This document shows, piece by piece, positions 49,340 through 63,500 of a stretch of DNA of 64,000 nucleotides. Positions within the stretch are counted from its first letter, which is position 1. Every line of letters begins with the position of its first letter. The DNA comes from Strigops habroptila (Eukaryota > Chordata > Aves > Psittaciformes > Psittacidae). Position numbers and translations under genes: made by a program. The notes below the pieces were generated by a model. The model was given only the letters and a program-made list of their open reading frames with translations. It ran no database searches and was not told where the DNA came from. The DNA is taken from positions 50,926,744 through 50,990,743 of the forward strand of contig NC_044279.2 in assembly GCF_004027225.2 (NCBI RefSeq), given 5' to 3'.

Positions 49340-50818
49340 AAATTAAATCTGGCCAGGGATGTCAAGGGCAACAAGGAAAAATTCTATGGGTACATCTGTG
49401 ATAAAAGGAAAACTAGGGAAAATGTGGGCCCTCTCTCAAAGGAAATCCCAGGTAAGACCTGCTTACCCGGGATATTGAGAAGCCTGAGGTACTCAACTAC
49501 TTCTTTGTCTCGATCTTCACTGGCAAGTGCTCCAGCCACACCACCCAAGTCACAGAAGGCAAAGTCAGGGACTGGAAGGATGAAGAACCGCCCACTGTAG
49601 GAGAAGATCAGGTTCAAGACCATCTAGGGAACCTGACAATGCACAAGTCCATGGGACCTGATGAGATGTATCCGTGGGTCCTGAGAGAACCAGCGGATGA
49701 AGTGGCTAACCCACTATCAATCATATTTGAAAAATCATAGCAGTCCAGCCAAGTTCACACTGACTGGAAAAGGGGAAATATAACCCCCATTTTTAAAAGG
49801 CTGAAAAAAGGAAGACCTGGGGAACTACAGGCTGGTCAGTCTCACCTCAATGCCCAGCAAGATCATGGAGCAGATCCTCCTGAAAACTATGCTAAAGCAC
49901 ATGGAAAATGATGAGGTGATTGTTGACAGCCAACATGGCTTCACTAAGGGCACACTGTGCCTGAAAAATGTGGCAGCATTCTACGATGGGGTTACAGCAT
50001 TGGTGGATAAGGGACGAGCAACTAATCTCATCTACCTGGACTTGTGCAAAGCATTTGACACTGTCCCACACAACATCCTTGTCTCTAAACTGGAGAGACA
50101 TGGATTTGACAGAATGGACCATTCAGTGGATAAGGAACTGGCTGGATGGTTGCACTCAAAATGTTGTGGCCAACAGCTCAATGTCCAAGTGGAGACCAGT
50201 GACAAGTGGCATTCCGCAGGGGTCAGTGTTGGGACTGGTGCTGTTCAACATCTTTGTCGGCAACATGGACAGTGGGATTGAGTGCATAGCAAGTCTGCCA
50301 ATGACACCTGCAGTGCTGCATTCAGCTCTGGGGCCCCCAACATAAGAAGGACATGGACTTGTTGGAGCAAGTCCAGAGGAGGCCCACGAAGATGATCCAA
50401 GGGCCGGAGCACCTCTCCTATGAAGACAAGCTGAGAGAGTTTGTTTTTTTCAGCCTGGAAATGAGAAGGTTCTGGGGAGACCTTACAGCAGCCTTCCAAT
50501 ACCTAAACGGGGCGTATGAGAAATCTGGAGAATGACTTCTTACAAGGGCGTGTAGTGAGAGGACAAGGCTTTAAATTGAAAGAGGATAGATTTACATGAG
50601 GTATTAAGAAAAAATTCTTCACTGTGAGGGTGCTGAGGCGCTGGCACAGGTTGCCCAGAGAAGCTGTGGCTGCCCCATCCCTGGCAGTGTTCAAGGCCAG
50701 GCTGGACGGGGCTTGGAGCAACCTGGTCTCGTGGAAGGTGTCCTTGCCTGTGGCAGGGAAGTAAGAACTAGATGAGGATCTTTAAGGTCCCTTCCAACCC
50801 AAACCCTTCTATGATGCT
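49340..50818 (+). mobile_element. CR1 LINE copy, 1.5 kb, frameshifted and internally deleted
   Basis: The element runs 5' to 3' on the plus strand. The first part encodes the region before the reverse transcriptase; then come [28 protein letters not shown] and [10 protein letters not shown], all CR1 reverse-transcriptase motifs. A frameshift near 50105-50120 moves the reading to another frame. Near 50290-50325, before the FADD box, the sequence jumps to the later EQVQRRPTKMIQGPEHL region. The 3' end reads cccttccaac...ttctatgatg. It is inactive and lies just upstream of the UTP20 promoter. Confidence 0.93.
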
Positions 50819-50924
50819 GTGGTTCAGTCTGCATGTTCTTTGTCAGGGATGAGCTTTTTTGAGGTCTGGACTAAAGCCTGCACTAAAATCGGGGCTGCAA
50901 TAGGTGTGCAGTGGCCGTTTCAGG

Positions 50925-51570
50925 CCGTGCCTCCTCCGCTTCCGCGGAGGTGCCGCAGCCCTGCGCCCTACCCCAGACCGCACAGACGAGGCCGGACATG
51001 GGCTGCTCTGCCCAGACTCCTCAAGAAAACGCCGCAGTGAGATGGGAGCAGGTATCGACGCCATCCTTTCCGGATCCTAACTTCGGCCCCGCTCAGCACT
51101 TACACTCCGGGCCGATCCCGGCAGCCGTCGCCCGCCCCTTCCGCCGGCGGGCCCGCCTCCTGCTCCCGGCAGCCCGCGGCCGGTATGGCGGCCCCCAGCG
51201 AGTAGGGTCGCACGTGTGGTTGTCGGTGTGGGGTTGCGGGGCCCGGGGCTGCCCCACCGGCACCGCCGCCGCCATGAAGAGCAAGTCCTCAGCCCACAAG
51301 TCGGGGAACACGCACCGGGTGAGCGCCCGTCCGGTCCCGCCGGGTTTCCGCGGCTGGTAGCCGCGGGAAGGGTCATGGGGGCTTCATCCTCGGTGTTAGT
51401 TCAGGAATAGTGCCCGGCTCCTGAAGAGGTGCTGGGGGAGGAGGCGAGAGGGCGGGTGGTGTGGTGGAGCCGCGTCGGTTGCCTGCAGCGCTGCGGGGGG
51501 ACCCTGGCCGAGACACCGGCGCCGGAGCGCGGCTTCTCCCCTTTCCCGGCTCGGGGGCGCCAGGCACGCC
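50925..51570 (+). promoter_or_regulatory. UTP20: CpG island and promoter of UTP20
   Basis: This GC-rich, CG-rich block surrounds UTP20 exon 1 and starts about 100 bp after the CR1 end at 50818. It has no obvious TATA box, as expected for a housekeeping ribosome-biogenesis gene. The frame upstream of the start codon stays open across the island, but this reflects GC composition and no conserved protein is seen. Confidence 0.75.
51274..51318 (+). CDS. UTP20: UTP20 coding exon 1
   Basis: The exon has 15 codons, MKSKSSAHKSGNTHR, from ATG at 51274-51276. The donor is CGG|gtgagcg. It sits in the CpG island. Confidence 0.93.
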
Positions 51571-54500
51571 ACAACCTTAACGTAGAAAATGACATGATTT
51601 AATAAAAAAGTAATATCCAGTGCGGATATTACCCTAGGCGCTGTTTCAGGAAACAAGAGCTGGGCAGTTTGTTGACACCCCGTGGATTTCATAGAATCAT
51701 GGAATTGTTTGGGTTGGAAGGGACCTTAAAGCTCATCTAGTTCCAACCCCCCTGCCACGGGCAGGGACACCTTCCACTAAACCAGGTTGCTCCAAGCCCC
51801 GTCCAACCTGGCCTTGAACACGGCCAGGGATGGGGCAGCCACAGCTCTGGGCACCCTGTGCCAGTGTCTCACCACCTTCATAGTAAAGAGGTTCTTCCTT
51901 ATAGTTAATCTAAATTTACCCTCTTTCAGTTTAAAGCCACTATCCCCTGTCCAGTCACTACATGTCCTTGTAATTTTTTGCATCTTTTTCTCTGTGTTGT
52001 GAAGACTTGTGGGCTGCGAGTCTTGGTTGTGCAGAGCAAGGGGAGAGAGGGCTGTTCATGGGCATTTTAAGCATTTTTTTTGCCTTAAAAGTTGGGTAGG
52101 ACTATTTACAGATTGATGGGTGCTATCTGACAGCCTGTCTTTAAAAGCAGGGTTTCTGTTTTTAGAGAGTGTGCAGAGACTATTCTCAGAACTGAGCAAG
52201 AAACAAATATGTCCTTTTGTTTTACAGTTTCTTACCTTTTCGGAGCGTTTAAGCAATGTTAATATCGATATTATTCATCGGATTGACAAAACTGGAAGCT
52301 ATGCTGAGGTGAGAACAATAGTTGTGATCATTTTCTAAAATCATATCACAAGTAGCTACACTCCATGAAAGATTCCCTTAAGACATTTATTCAGGAGGAA
52401 TTTGGAAAGAAGCTCCTTCAAGAGTTGCCTTTCCTGGGGCCTTATTTAGTGCTTTGTTCCCCTTTACTCTTTTACCTACTTAGTAGTATTGTAATAGGGA
52501 CTGTTTGGCCATCCTGATGGCTTCCATGGGGCTGGGCCTGTGGGTGTTTCTGAAGATGCTGCTGTGGCAGTCAGCAGTCCTAGGTCTGGACCTGCAAAGA
52601 TTTACAGGTGCTGAGCAGTTGCAATACTCACAGCGTATGTATAAAGCATGAGCATGTGTCTTTATAGATCATAAAGAAGGGTCATTTACATGTGTCTTAT
52701 AGATCATCATTGTGATTCTAGTGCTTTGCAAGTTATTATCTCCTGGCCTGCTGGATTGTTCTTCTGAACTTCCCACTCCGTAGGTGTGAAGATGCCAAAA
52801 GAAATCCCAAAGAATGCTGGCTGGGCTGTGGCTCAACATCTTATATTATCAAGGCCAGTCAACAGAGGTCTAAAAAGCAGTTACATAAACAAGTCCTGTC
52901 ACCAGAAAATATTTTCAAATGTGTTTTGGACATAGAAAGAGAAGTCTTATTTTCAGGGAAATTCCATAGCACCTTTTGAAATGAAGTCATCAAGATTTCT
53001 TGAAATACTCTTAAAATATTTGAGGCATTTAATAGTTTTCTTCATTCGAACCTTTCATCTTTATAGGCTACATTCATTAGGCTTGATAGCTGTTATTTTA
53101 TCTTTGTTTTGACAGGAGGTCGAAACATACTTTTTTGAAGGACTGCGGAAATGGAGGGAACTGAACCTCACTCAGCATTTTGGTATGTCATTTTTATTCA
53201 GGTCTCCTGCTTTCCTTAAAATGTTAAAATTTAAAATGCATTTCGTCTGCATCCAGAGCCCAGTGAGAGATTTTCTGTTGATTGTTTTTTTTAATCAAGC
53301 ACTGGACAGCTATTATTCTTTGACATCCTACATCCAACTGGCCTCATTTTCAGGGTTTTTCTTTTGTGCTTTGAACAGTGCAATTCTACAGTGAAGTGGC
53401 CAACAAATGCCAGTCCTTCAATCAGCTGGTCTATTACCAGAGTGCCATTGTGCAAAGCTTGAAGACACATTTGCAAGTTGAAGGCAGTCTTGCTTATCAA
53501 CCCCTATTAGAGTAAGTATATGGTAAACAAAATGTAGTCAGAAGTCTTGATGGTATTAAAAGTAAGCATGACTCCTGTTGTGAGTGGTCTCTGTTTTTAC
53601 TATACCTGAAGAAACTATAGCAATGAGATGCCCTAAATGGTCATATTTTCCTGACAGAGCTTTATGTCTTCAAAAAGTCTTAAAGAAAAACCCAGCTCCA
53701 AAAAACTATGACAAGGCAAGCAAATTAGCCTGAGTGCTTACTGAGTGTTGGAATAATAATGTTTTTGTTTGATGTTAATAATTTCTATCTTCTTGTTTAC
53801 TGTTACCTGCTTGTTTTTTTAAAAATCTTAAGATTTTTGCCATCCACAGCTGCCTTATAGGTGATACTTAAATAAAAGCGAGAAGTAAATTTGATGCTGT
53901 CTTTCTTTCCAAAGAGAATGTGCTGGATTATGTAACGTTTGACTAGGTTTTTGTTGGATTGTTTTTGCAATGCACTAACATTTGTGTATTTTCTGAAAAA
54001 CAGTCTAGTGGTGCAGCTGGCTCGAGATCTTCAGGCTGACTTCTATCCTCACTTTCATGACTTTTTCCTGGCCATCACCAAGTTACTGGATACACAGGAC
54101 ACAGACCTGCTGGAATGGGCTTTCACTTCTCTTTCCTATCTCTACAAATACTTGTGGAGATTGATGGTGAAGGACATACACAACATATACAGGTAAAAGT
54201 TGTGTTTAATGACCGTGTTGATCAGCAGTTATTAGGTGCTTTAGAAATGTAAATGCCACATGAATACAGAGCTTAAGGCTTCAGTATACTTGTTAGCATG
54301 CTTTCCCATCTTTCTGAGAGACTCTGAGCCTTTTTATCATACACAGCTCTGTTTGAGATCCTACTGAGTTTTATGGGCCACTGTACTGGAGGAGGGATAC
54401 GGGTTGGGCTGCACATTTGGGCTTTTGGTCTCCTTTTCTCCTGTGGGAATAGGAGAAGCAGCATCCACCTCAGCTGGGTGAACAAAGCTCAGAAAGACAC

Positions 54501-57500
54501 TGGATTGTCAGAGTCCTCTTGGATATCTGTGATCAAGTGTAAATTCAACACAGGTCTCCTAAGTATCTGTCAAGTACCTCTGTCATAGTTACATCATTTC
54601 TGTCTTTTCCAGTTGCAGACACCTGGACTTATGACATTGAATGAATTCCTCTGAGTCTTTAATCATTCCTTTCCCAGTATTTTCCCGTTTATGTTTTTCA
54701 CTTCTTCCTGTCTGTTTAGTGAGAACAGATGAGATAGGCAGTTTTGTATGCTTTGAAACTCCTTGCCACAGGATGCTGTGCATGTGGAAGGTCATTGTAG
54801 AGAACCTGACCCAGTTGGAGGGAGTTACCAGATGCATAGGAGGCACTGCTGGCTTGAGGAGTCCCTGAGCTGTAGGTGGTCGAAGGCTGATTTTGCATGT
54901 GCTTGTCTTGTTTTTAAACATTTTCCAGGCATCTGTTTCTGGCTGTTTTAGACTGATTACAGGGCTGGATGGACCTGTGGCCTGCCCCAGTATGACTGCT
55001 TGTTCAATCTTACATTGCTGTGGTAGCAGTGCTCTTGGTTTTGTCATAGCCAGTTTGTCCGTGTTGCTTCCTCCCGGTTTTGATTGGGAGCAGATGGAGC
55101 AAAAAAGGAGTTACAGATTTCCTCCCCAGCCCAGCGAAAGCTGTCAAGCATATTGAAAAAGCTTCTGCTTGGTTGTAAATCTGAGGCACCACTTGCTCTG
55201 CACTGAATGTGTGGTGAGCCACATGCAACTGTTACTGATACTTACCAGCAACATGCAAATATTTATCACCCCTGTAAATTGTATCTGCAGAAACTTCTAA
55301 ATGCACAGGCGAGCCTATGGCTTATCAAATCAGTTTTGGTTTACTTACTGCTGATGAGTATATATATATTGAAAATCTCAATGCTGCATTTGAATCTGTG
55401 TGGATCCAGAGACTTTAGTGGTATTTCTGAGTGTGGCTTAATTTGCCTGGTATTGTCATTTGACCTTCTTTACAAAACTCTGTTCTTTATCCAGGGAAAG
55501 TGGGAAGGAATTGGGTCGGGGAAGGTATTTGACCTCACTAGGAGGACAGATTCTTAGTTTGTTAAAAGTGGCAATGTAAACTGAAAACATTTCAAACCCA
55601 ATTGGTGGCAATTTTTGCATTGCCTTTAAGACAGTGGATTATTTTGTGTCTTTGTAGCCTGTACAGCACCCTGCTGGCTCATCACAAACTTCACATCAGA
55701 AACTTTGCTGCTGAAAGTTTTGTCTTTCTAATGAGAAAGGTAAGCGAGGTGTTTGTACTTTGAAGCTATCTCCAGTCTGTGGTTGCTCTTGGATTCAATG
55801 CATAATACTGGGTTTTCACCAAAGAAGGGTTAACAAGGCCTGAAGTGGCATCCAGCATGTCCTGAGTTGTGATTTTTAGTGAGTATTTTACGGAGAGTGT
55901 CATGCAGTTTCTATCAGCAGTGGTAAATAGATGTCTTGGTGTGCTCTGTTTTAAGAGCAGTTAAACCACATGTCTGTGGTTGGTTTATCTAAAATGACTA
56001 GAAATGGTAGGGTAATCTTGCAGAAGGGAGGCTTTAGTTTATAAATGCATATTTACTCACTGACATTTTCTGAATGTTTTAAGGCCTTTGTAGAAATGAA
56101 ATACTCATGACAACCTTTTTGCGCTCCTGAAAATCAAAGTATATAAGGTTCCCAGGGAGATCAATCAAGACTAGACAGCAGCTTTTCATGGAGTAAGGAA
56201 AGGGAGTAGTAGTTGTTTATTTTTATTTAGTCAAAATATACAAAAGCCAGGATTTCTGAGACTGGCTAGCAAATTTGGGTATCCTCATTTTTGTCTAAGT
56301 TGAGAGACCTTAATAAAGCACATGTGTTTGGTTGTTTTCAGAAATTGCTGAACTTCAAATCAAATCCTCAGAAATGGAGGGCTTTAAAATCTTGGGCCAG
56401 AAGTCCTCGCAGTATTTCCAAGTGTGGTTACAGTTTTGGATTACTGGATTCTCTGATCAGCTGATACATGTCTCTTTCCACACCAGTGCAGCAACCTTTG
56501 TGTTTCAGTTCGGATCAGTTTAATGGTGCATTTATGCTCACGTTTAAAATCATACGAATAGTCAAACCCACGTATTTCAGCTGCAGTGACCTAAGTAGAC
56601 CTGTGTACATCTTGGGGCCAGAGGTGCTGTAGTAACTGAATAGCTGATCATTTTTCTCCTTTCAATTTCCTTGTGTGGTTGCAGAAACAATGAGTTTGAA
56701 CTGTTATGGGAAGGCAGGACTCAGAGATTAAAGTGGTGCTGTGGAGCCATTTAATTGCTTCTATCTATCTGGCAGCTTTGAATAGAAGATAACTGGTTTT
56801 TTCTCCTTATGTTTTGTAGGTGTCTGATAAAAATGCGATCTTCAATTTAATGTTTGGTGACCTGGGGGAGCACCCGGAGAAGGTGGAAGGTGTAGGACAA
56901 CTACTTTTTGAGATGTGCAAGGGTGTTCGAAACATGTTCCACTCCTGTGCAGAGATGGTAAAGACAAGAAAAGATTGCTGATTTAAATGTTGCTGTAATG
57001 GAGCCTTAGGCAGCGATCAGTGAAACCACTGAGTGTTGTCTTGTTCACCTCAGTGGATCCTTGGTGATACGCATGCTCTTCATTGCTTAACAGGATCTGA
57101 AAGCTGCCTTCTAAGAATATTCTTTGAGGTAGAAAGGTTATTTTTAGAAATTCCTGTGCAGTATTCTTTTATATTAAAATAGAACTGCTTGCTGATACTT
57201 CAGATTTTAAGTCATAGCTTTTTTTTTTTTTCCTGTAATCGTTCTACAAAGAATCAAAATCACTGGAATACTTTAGCAGTATATGCACTAATTAATTTTA
57301 GGATTGCTAGATTTATTTTTTAAGTATAAGGATGTGATATGCTCTTTTCCTGTGCAGGCTATGAAATTAATTCTGTCAAAGCTGGGGCCTATTACTGAAG
57401 AAGAGCTTGAACTCCCTTGGGTTGCTGTAGGAGAAGCCTTTGAGCAGATGATCAGATCAGCTGTAGTGCACATCCATAAGGAGCATTTTGACATTGTCTT

Positions 57501-60500
57501 CAAGTGCCTGGAGGTACATTGATTTTTTTTGTTATTATTTTCTTTTTTTTTTTTTTTAATTCATCAGATTGAAAAAATCCTGTGCACTTATCAAGAAAAA
57601 TATTTGTTTAGATCCTCTGGACAGAAAGGGACACTAATGGGAGCGATCCAGAACAGTTCCATTTATGTATAAGGTAGTGATATGAGTAATCTCACAGCAT
57701 CCATATCAGCATAATGATGCTTTAAAAAGTACTTAAGTTCTGATAATTCCAGTGAAAGCTGGGTGCTTCCATGCCATGGGCCAAGTACTTTTTCCTAATT
57801 CGTGTGTCATCTGTTGGCCTTTCAGGAGACCTTTGTCTAATGAGATATTTGTGTTTCTGTCCAAGGAATCTGAGATGTGTGTTTTTACATAATGGGAATC
57901 ACATAGTGTTTCTGCAAGATTTAAGTTGTTGAACATGAACGAGAGTCAGCAGTAGTTTGGGCAGATGAAATGTTGATTCTTCAGAATGCCTTTCAAATAA
58001 CAATAAGTGAAACAGGGTCTGATAATTTCTCTGAAACATTTTGCTTTCCTTTTTATTTAAACAGGGGTCACTCTTAGACTTGCAGAGGAAAATAACTAAG
58101 GCCAATTGCTGTATAGTTTCAGAGCAGATGCAGAGGATTCTGCAAGCTTATCTGATCCTAGTGGAACATGCAAACGGATCCAAAATCTCACTGCCTGAAG
58201 ATGTCTGTCAGGTAAGTCAGACCATCCCTTTGGCTGATGTGCCGGAGAAGCATCAATTGGTACGAAAAGGTCTGGTCAGCTGAAGCACTTGTGCACATTT
58301 CTGATGCATCATTTTGCTTAGTATTTGAGTTGAGCGAACAGAGACAGTTGTTCTGAGTATTGCTACCTCTCCAATCCACTGAGAATTTACCTCTGTACTA
58401 TAATTCTGATGCAGTCTTTTAAATGAGCAAGGCTGCTGCTTCCAGAGACCACTTCCTGCTTCTTTGGAGGAGACCTAGATCCCCCTATCAGTCATTAGAA
58501 CAGTTCTAACAGATACACATATGTTTGACCCCATTGGGTTCAAATGTAAGTTTAGTGCCTTCAAACTTCAACAGGACTATTAGGTTTCATTTCTGTGAAA
58601 TAGTTCTTTAGAAAACTGTCCTCCTGCTCCAGGGACTGTCCAGGTCATTCAGACCAGACAGTCACTGTCTTCACAGATGAATTTCAGTTCTATCTCTTTC
58701 ATTTCAGATTTTAATAAAAATGTTACAAACACCAGATCTCTCATCATCTTGCTGCAAGACCCTGCTGAGGACCATTTCTTCATTCTTGCTGGCCGAGAAT
58801 GTTTTCTTGCCTGACTCTTTGGCCAAGGAAGCTATTGAGAAGGTAACAAGGACTGCTGCTTACAGCAGAAATCCCAGAGTTTAAGTTCCATAGAGCAGAC
58901 ATTCAGGACATTCTACTTCAGGCTGGGAAATATACTGTAAGGTTCTCTTTAACCATTTTGCACAGATCAGGGAGAAGCTGCCTAATGTCTTACCTAATGT
59001 CTGCTGAGGTCTTGGGGACTCCTTGACAGTCTTACACAAACACTGTCAGTGCAGCAGTGCCACTGTGGCAGACATCTTTGCAATGAAAACTAGGTTCTGA
59101 TTCAAACACCTACAGCCTCTGTAGAGAATGGAGGGAGAACAGAGAAGGGACATGTTCTGCCTTAGTAGGTCACTGAGTTGGACTTACTGAAAAAGGTACG
59201 TTTTTGCATGAAGTTGCCAAGCATTTAGTGAGCTTGGGTTAGTTTTGTGAACAAGGTTCAGGTAAGTGGTTTGATTTAGAAAGTACAGAGGTAGGCACAT
59301 TTCAGTAGTACCATTGCTCCTGAAGCATTGACAGGATTACCTGTATATGTGCCTGTCAAATGCAGCCTTGCAAGGATTAATAGGAGATGCTACTATGGAG
59401 TCTGATTCTTCAGTTTTCCTGTTACATTATAATTTTGGTCCATAGTTGTACTGTTTATGTAAACAATATTTGAAAGAAAAGATGTCATGTGATTATCAAT
59501 GTGAAAACAAGGCTGTTGCAATTGTTTAAAAAAGATCAAATTTCACCTGGTCTTCAGTGTTGGCTTGTGTTGAAGTAAGATTGGTTCTGCCTGTGGTACG
59601 AGTCCAGTTTTGCTCAGGAAACATGGTCCTTCAAATATTTGAGGGTTTTTGTGTGGGCTTCTGTTAAACCAGAGGAGGCTTAAAGCTGTCCTTGTCTTAT
59701 GAAGGGTCCGGGGAAGGAAGATCTGGGTGTATATTTCTATGTTGCACGTCTTAGCATTGAGGAGCACTGATCCTGGGTATCTCAAAGGGCTGTTCCTGTC
59801 TTGGGTCTTTCAGAAGCACAGAGGTTGGCTCTGACCATGAGGTGGTAGACTTTCTGCAACCTACTGCACAGAAAAAATGCTGAATTGAAAGATCTTTTGG
59901 ACCTAAGCTTTTTTATAACAGTTGGTGTGTCTAAAGTCTTAGAACTTTCAGCTTACATTTTCCACATCACACTAAAGAGATACATAAACTGACTTTGCAC
60001 AGAGGCAGCTTGGATCCAGCAGGGTTTGTTAAAAATGACTGTGCTTGTCTGTACCTGAACCATCACTGGAAATAGTACTGCTGTGTGTGCCTGAACTGAC
60101 AAACCCTGTTAGCTGTGAACAGAGAGCCAGGCTGGATGTCTCAGAATTCAAAGCATGGTTGATTCATAAACCGGAAGAAATGTCCCATGGGTAATGGAGA
60201 GTTTACTATGAAATGTCTTGTGCTAATGTGTTCTTGTCAACCTTTCGTTTGCATCTTGCAGGTATTTGCAAGTGGATTTGAATGGCGCTTTCTTTTGGAC
60301 TTCTCCGAAGCAATGTTTACAATGGAGCAATTTGAGAGGGTACGTGGAGGCTTTTGTGCATTAGTTTATTTTCATTGTCAAAGGGAAATCCATAGCATAT
60401 TTACCTGCCTTGTAAGCTGAAGCATTTTTGTGTATTGACACGATGTTTATTTGAACTTCTGGCATACCCTGATAAGAATAAAAGAGATTACTTATGCCAT

Positions 60501-63500
60501 TGTGTTGAAGTTTAGTAGTGGTGCTCAGGGTTGGAGAAGGTGACAAGTATCTGTACTCACAAAGAGAAGCTTGTCTGTTGGGAATTAAAGGGGTGGCCTT
60601 GTTATGGGTGGGATGAAGAGAAGGAGTCCGGGAGAAGCTAAGTGGAAATGAAGAAAAGGGATGGCTGTAGGTCAGGCCTGGAACTGGTGACCTAGGAGAA
60701 ATCAAATTAATGAAACAGAGCGGGAGGTGAAAGTAAAGTCAGGGATTGGGAATGTCCTGATGAGACTAGATTTGGGGCAGACTGAGTTTTTACATCAAAT
60801 CACTGTACCTGCTGGAGTGAGAGGACAAGGATGTCTGTGTGCTGGCCGGTGTCTTGGGGCACCAGGACTGACACATCTGGCGCTTTGCAAGTGCTCATTT
60901 GTCAGTGTTTGGATTTCTCTGCTGCTGGTGTCATGTGGGTTTGGATTTGATCATGATTGAAGAAACTTACCAATCCTTGACTGTTTTTGTTTGGTTTTTT
61001 GTTTTGTTTTTTTGTTTGTTTGTTTGGTTGGTTGGTTTTTTTTTGTTTTGGTTTGTTTGTTTGTTTGTTTTGGTTTTGTCCATTCAGCATTTTCTTCCAT
61101 ACTTTCTGGAGTATATTGAGCATTGCTTCTCTGGCACAGATGCCCTTGCAAAGGATGAGGCAATGGCAATTCTGGCTAAACTCATTCTGGTGAAAGCAGA
61201 GCCTCCTACCATTGGTTCAATGCCATTTGAGAAGTATCCTCTCGTTTTCACTGAATCATCTGTCAGGTGAGACTTCTCCAGTTTATTAAACGCTAGATGT
61301 GTCTGCATGGCTGCAGGCCTGAAGGCAATGCAGACCTATGTATAAGTTGTTCCACAGTTTAGCCCAAGTGGTGTAAATGTCAGTATTGCTGGTAGATTTG
61401 CAAACCAAGTGATACAGTAGGATCCCTTTTTTTTTTTTTTTTTTGAGATTATTCGAGAAGAGATACTACTCTGAAGAGGTTATCACTGATATAAAAAGAC
61501 TAGCAAGTGTTGCAGTAGGTGTGTGATGGGGATTTGTTACACCAACATGCATGCTGCATCCTTGGGCAGTTAATCTTTGTAGTGAGTGCTGCAGTCCAGG
61601 TTCTTATCATTACTAACCTGTTGCCTGTAGCCCATCTTTCTTCCCTGTATGCATATGTCTTGTCCAGGAGCTTTCTTGGCAGTAGTAGTATAATCTTAAC
61701 ATAGAGCACAGCTGGGTACCAAAGGGCATGTAATTAAACCAGATATGGCATTGTGCTGGCACGGCTTGACTGCTAGTTGCAAAGCTATTTTTATTGCAAT
61801 GAAGTGGTTGCTTTCCCCCTGGAGGCTCTATGGAAAGATTTGCAGTAACCATTGTCAAGCACAGAATGACTGTTGCTAATCTACTGGTAATGATTGTTTT
61901 AATCATTCTAGCTCAGATAATTCAAAACGGTTGCCTGCAGAGTGGTGATTTGTATTGCCTTTTATGTAAGGTTTTATCTTTCCTAAAAGCAATGACTCTG
62001 TAGGTTTTCTTAGCTTTATTTAATAGAGTGAGGACAGAAGGTTGAATCAGAATAATTGCATTTGGTTTTCTTCCCTTGTTTTCTTTGTCTGTTGATTTGT
62101 GTGGATTTCCGGTGGTATGGAGTACTTAGCTGAGAGGACCTTGGTCCTACCTGGGACTTCTTTGTGCTCCTGCGGTGTCAGTGGCAGAAATTAGGGCTAC
62201 GAGACACCTCAAGAGTTGCATACCTCATCTCCTGCCTAGGATGGAATTAGCAAGTCCTGAACCAGTCCTGAAAGATGTCTGAGCAAATTGTTATTAAGTA
62301 CTCCAAATCTGGAGGTTCCAAAGCTGTCCCTGGCAGTCTGTGCCAACACTTTACTGCCTTTATGATTACACAGGTGTTTGGATTTTTTTCCCAGTCCTAA
62401 GTGTATGAACTAAACTTCCTTTACTGCAGTTTAAATCCATTGGTGTTTATCTGCTGGGAACACAAAAATCAGAATATTTCTTCTCTTTGTATGCAACTTT
62501 TACAAATAACAGGCTTTGATCATCAGGAGCATCTGAAATCTTCTTTCTCCAGACCACAACCCTAATTCCTTGAGGTTTCACTCATAAATTTTGTTTCTGA
62601 AACCTCTGATGGTTCTTGATGTCATCTCCTTTTTGTTAGCTTCTGTTTTTCTTGAAGGGTGGATCCTATGCAGCCTTCTAACTGCAGTCTTGCAAGCACA
62701 CTGGGTGGCAAGATTGCTATCCATGAGGTGTGAAGTACTCTTCTTCATATGTCTCAGTATGGTGTTAACCCTCTCTGCCTGCAGATGGGCTTGTTGATTT
62801 GAGCTCAGCTTGTGACTCCTTTTAAGTCATCAGACTTTTACCTCACTGATTGTTTTCTGTCATTCATTAGCCTATGTCAGTGTGATCATGGTTTATTAAC
62901 GATAATCTCAGAGATGACTCTTAGGTGCTTCTAAAGGCTATATGTCCTGGTTGGGAGGGTGTCCAATTGACAACTAGTGTCTTTCCTTCTAGAAATATTA
63001 TTTGAACTTGAAATAAAGTCCTGACATTTCCTGTGGGCCATGTTTGGTGCTTCTCAGCATGACTACTTAATGTTTTGTGCTGTGGAGGACATTAAAAATT
63101 AAAATCCCTTAGGTTGTCCAAGTGCTTTTTGCTAGAAGTAGCAAACATAACTTTGAATATCATGGGAAGAAGTGGTTACTAAAAAGTTTGCTTTTATTTT
63201 TAGCTCTAATACAAGGCAACAAACAAGTAAAAGACAAGGAGGAAAGGCAGAAGAATTGGTGTTGGATCATGTACTGTCTTTAATCCATTTACCAGAGAAA
63301 GAAGACATCACTGACCTTTCACAGCCTTGGGTTGCCTTGGTTGTACTGCCACATATTAGGTAAGGGGTATTCTAAGGTACTATTGTTATGTATTTATGTA
63401 ATACTGTGTAGTTGAAATTGCTGTCTGTCAGAAATCATTGTACTAAGGGAAGGACAATCATTACTGACCTTAGTTTGGGGAAACTGGGGTTAGAAGGCAA

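Larger units (their letters stand above)
61267..63203 (+). other. UTP20: UTP20 intron 12 with an ancient CR1-like relic
   Basis: This 1.94-kb intron contains an 18-T run (61427-61444) and a very diverged CR1-like stretch at about 62310-62830. Confidence 0.8.

Noticed and set aside
50911-51273. Open frame running into UTP20 from upstream, suggesting an N-terminal extension
   Set aside because: It lies in a CpG island where stop codons are rare, begins without an ATG, and the human protein starts at the matching MKTK position.
50843-51376. Minus-strand open frames over the UTP20 CpG island, as for a divergent partner gene
   Set aside because: The frames overlap in several phases and are of low-complexity composition; no splice or family signal supports a gene.
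60902-61123. Minus-strand frame rich in Lys, Gln, Asn and Thr before UTP20 exon 12
   Set aside because: It is the translation of the G/T low-complexity tract, not a protein.
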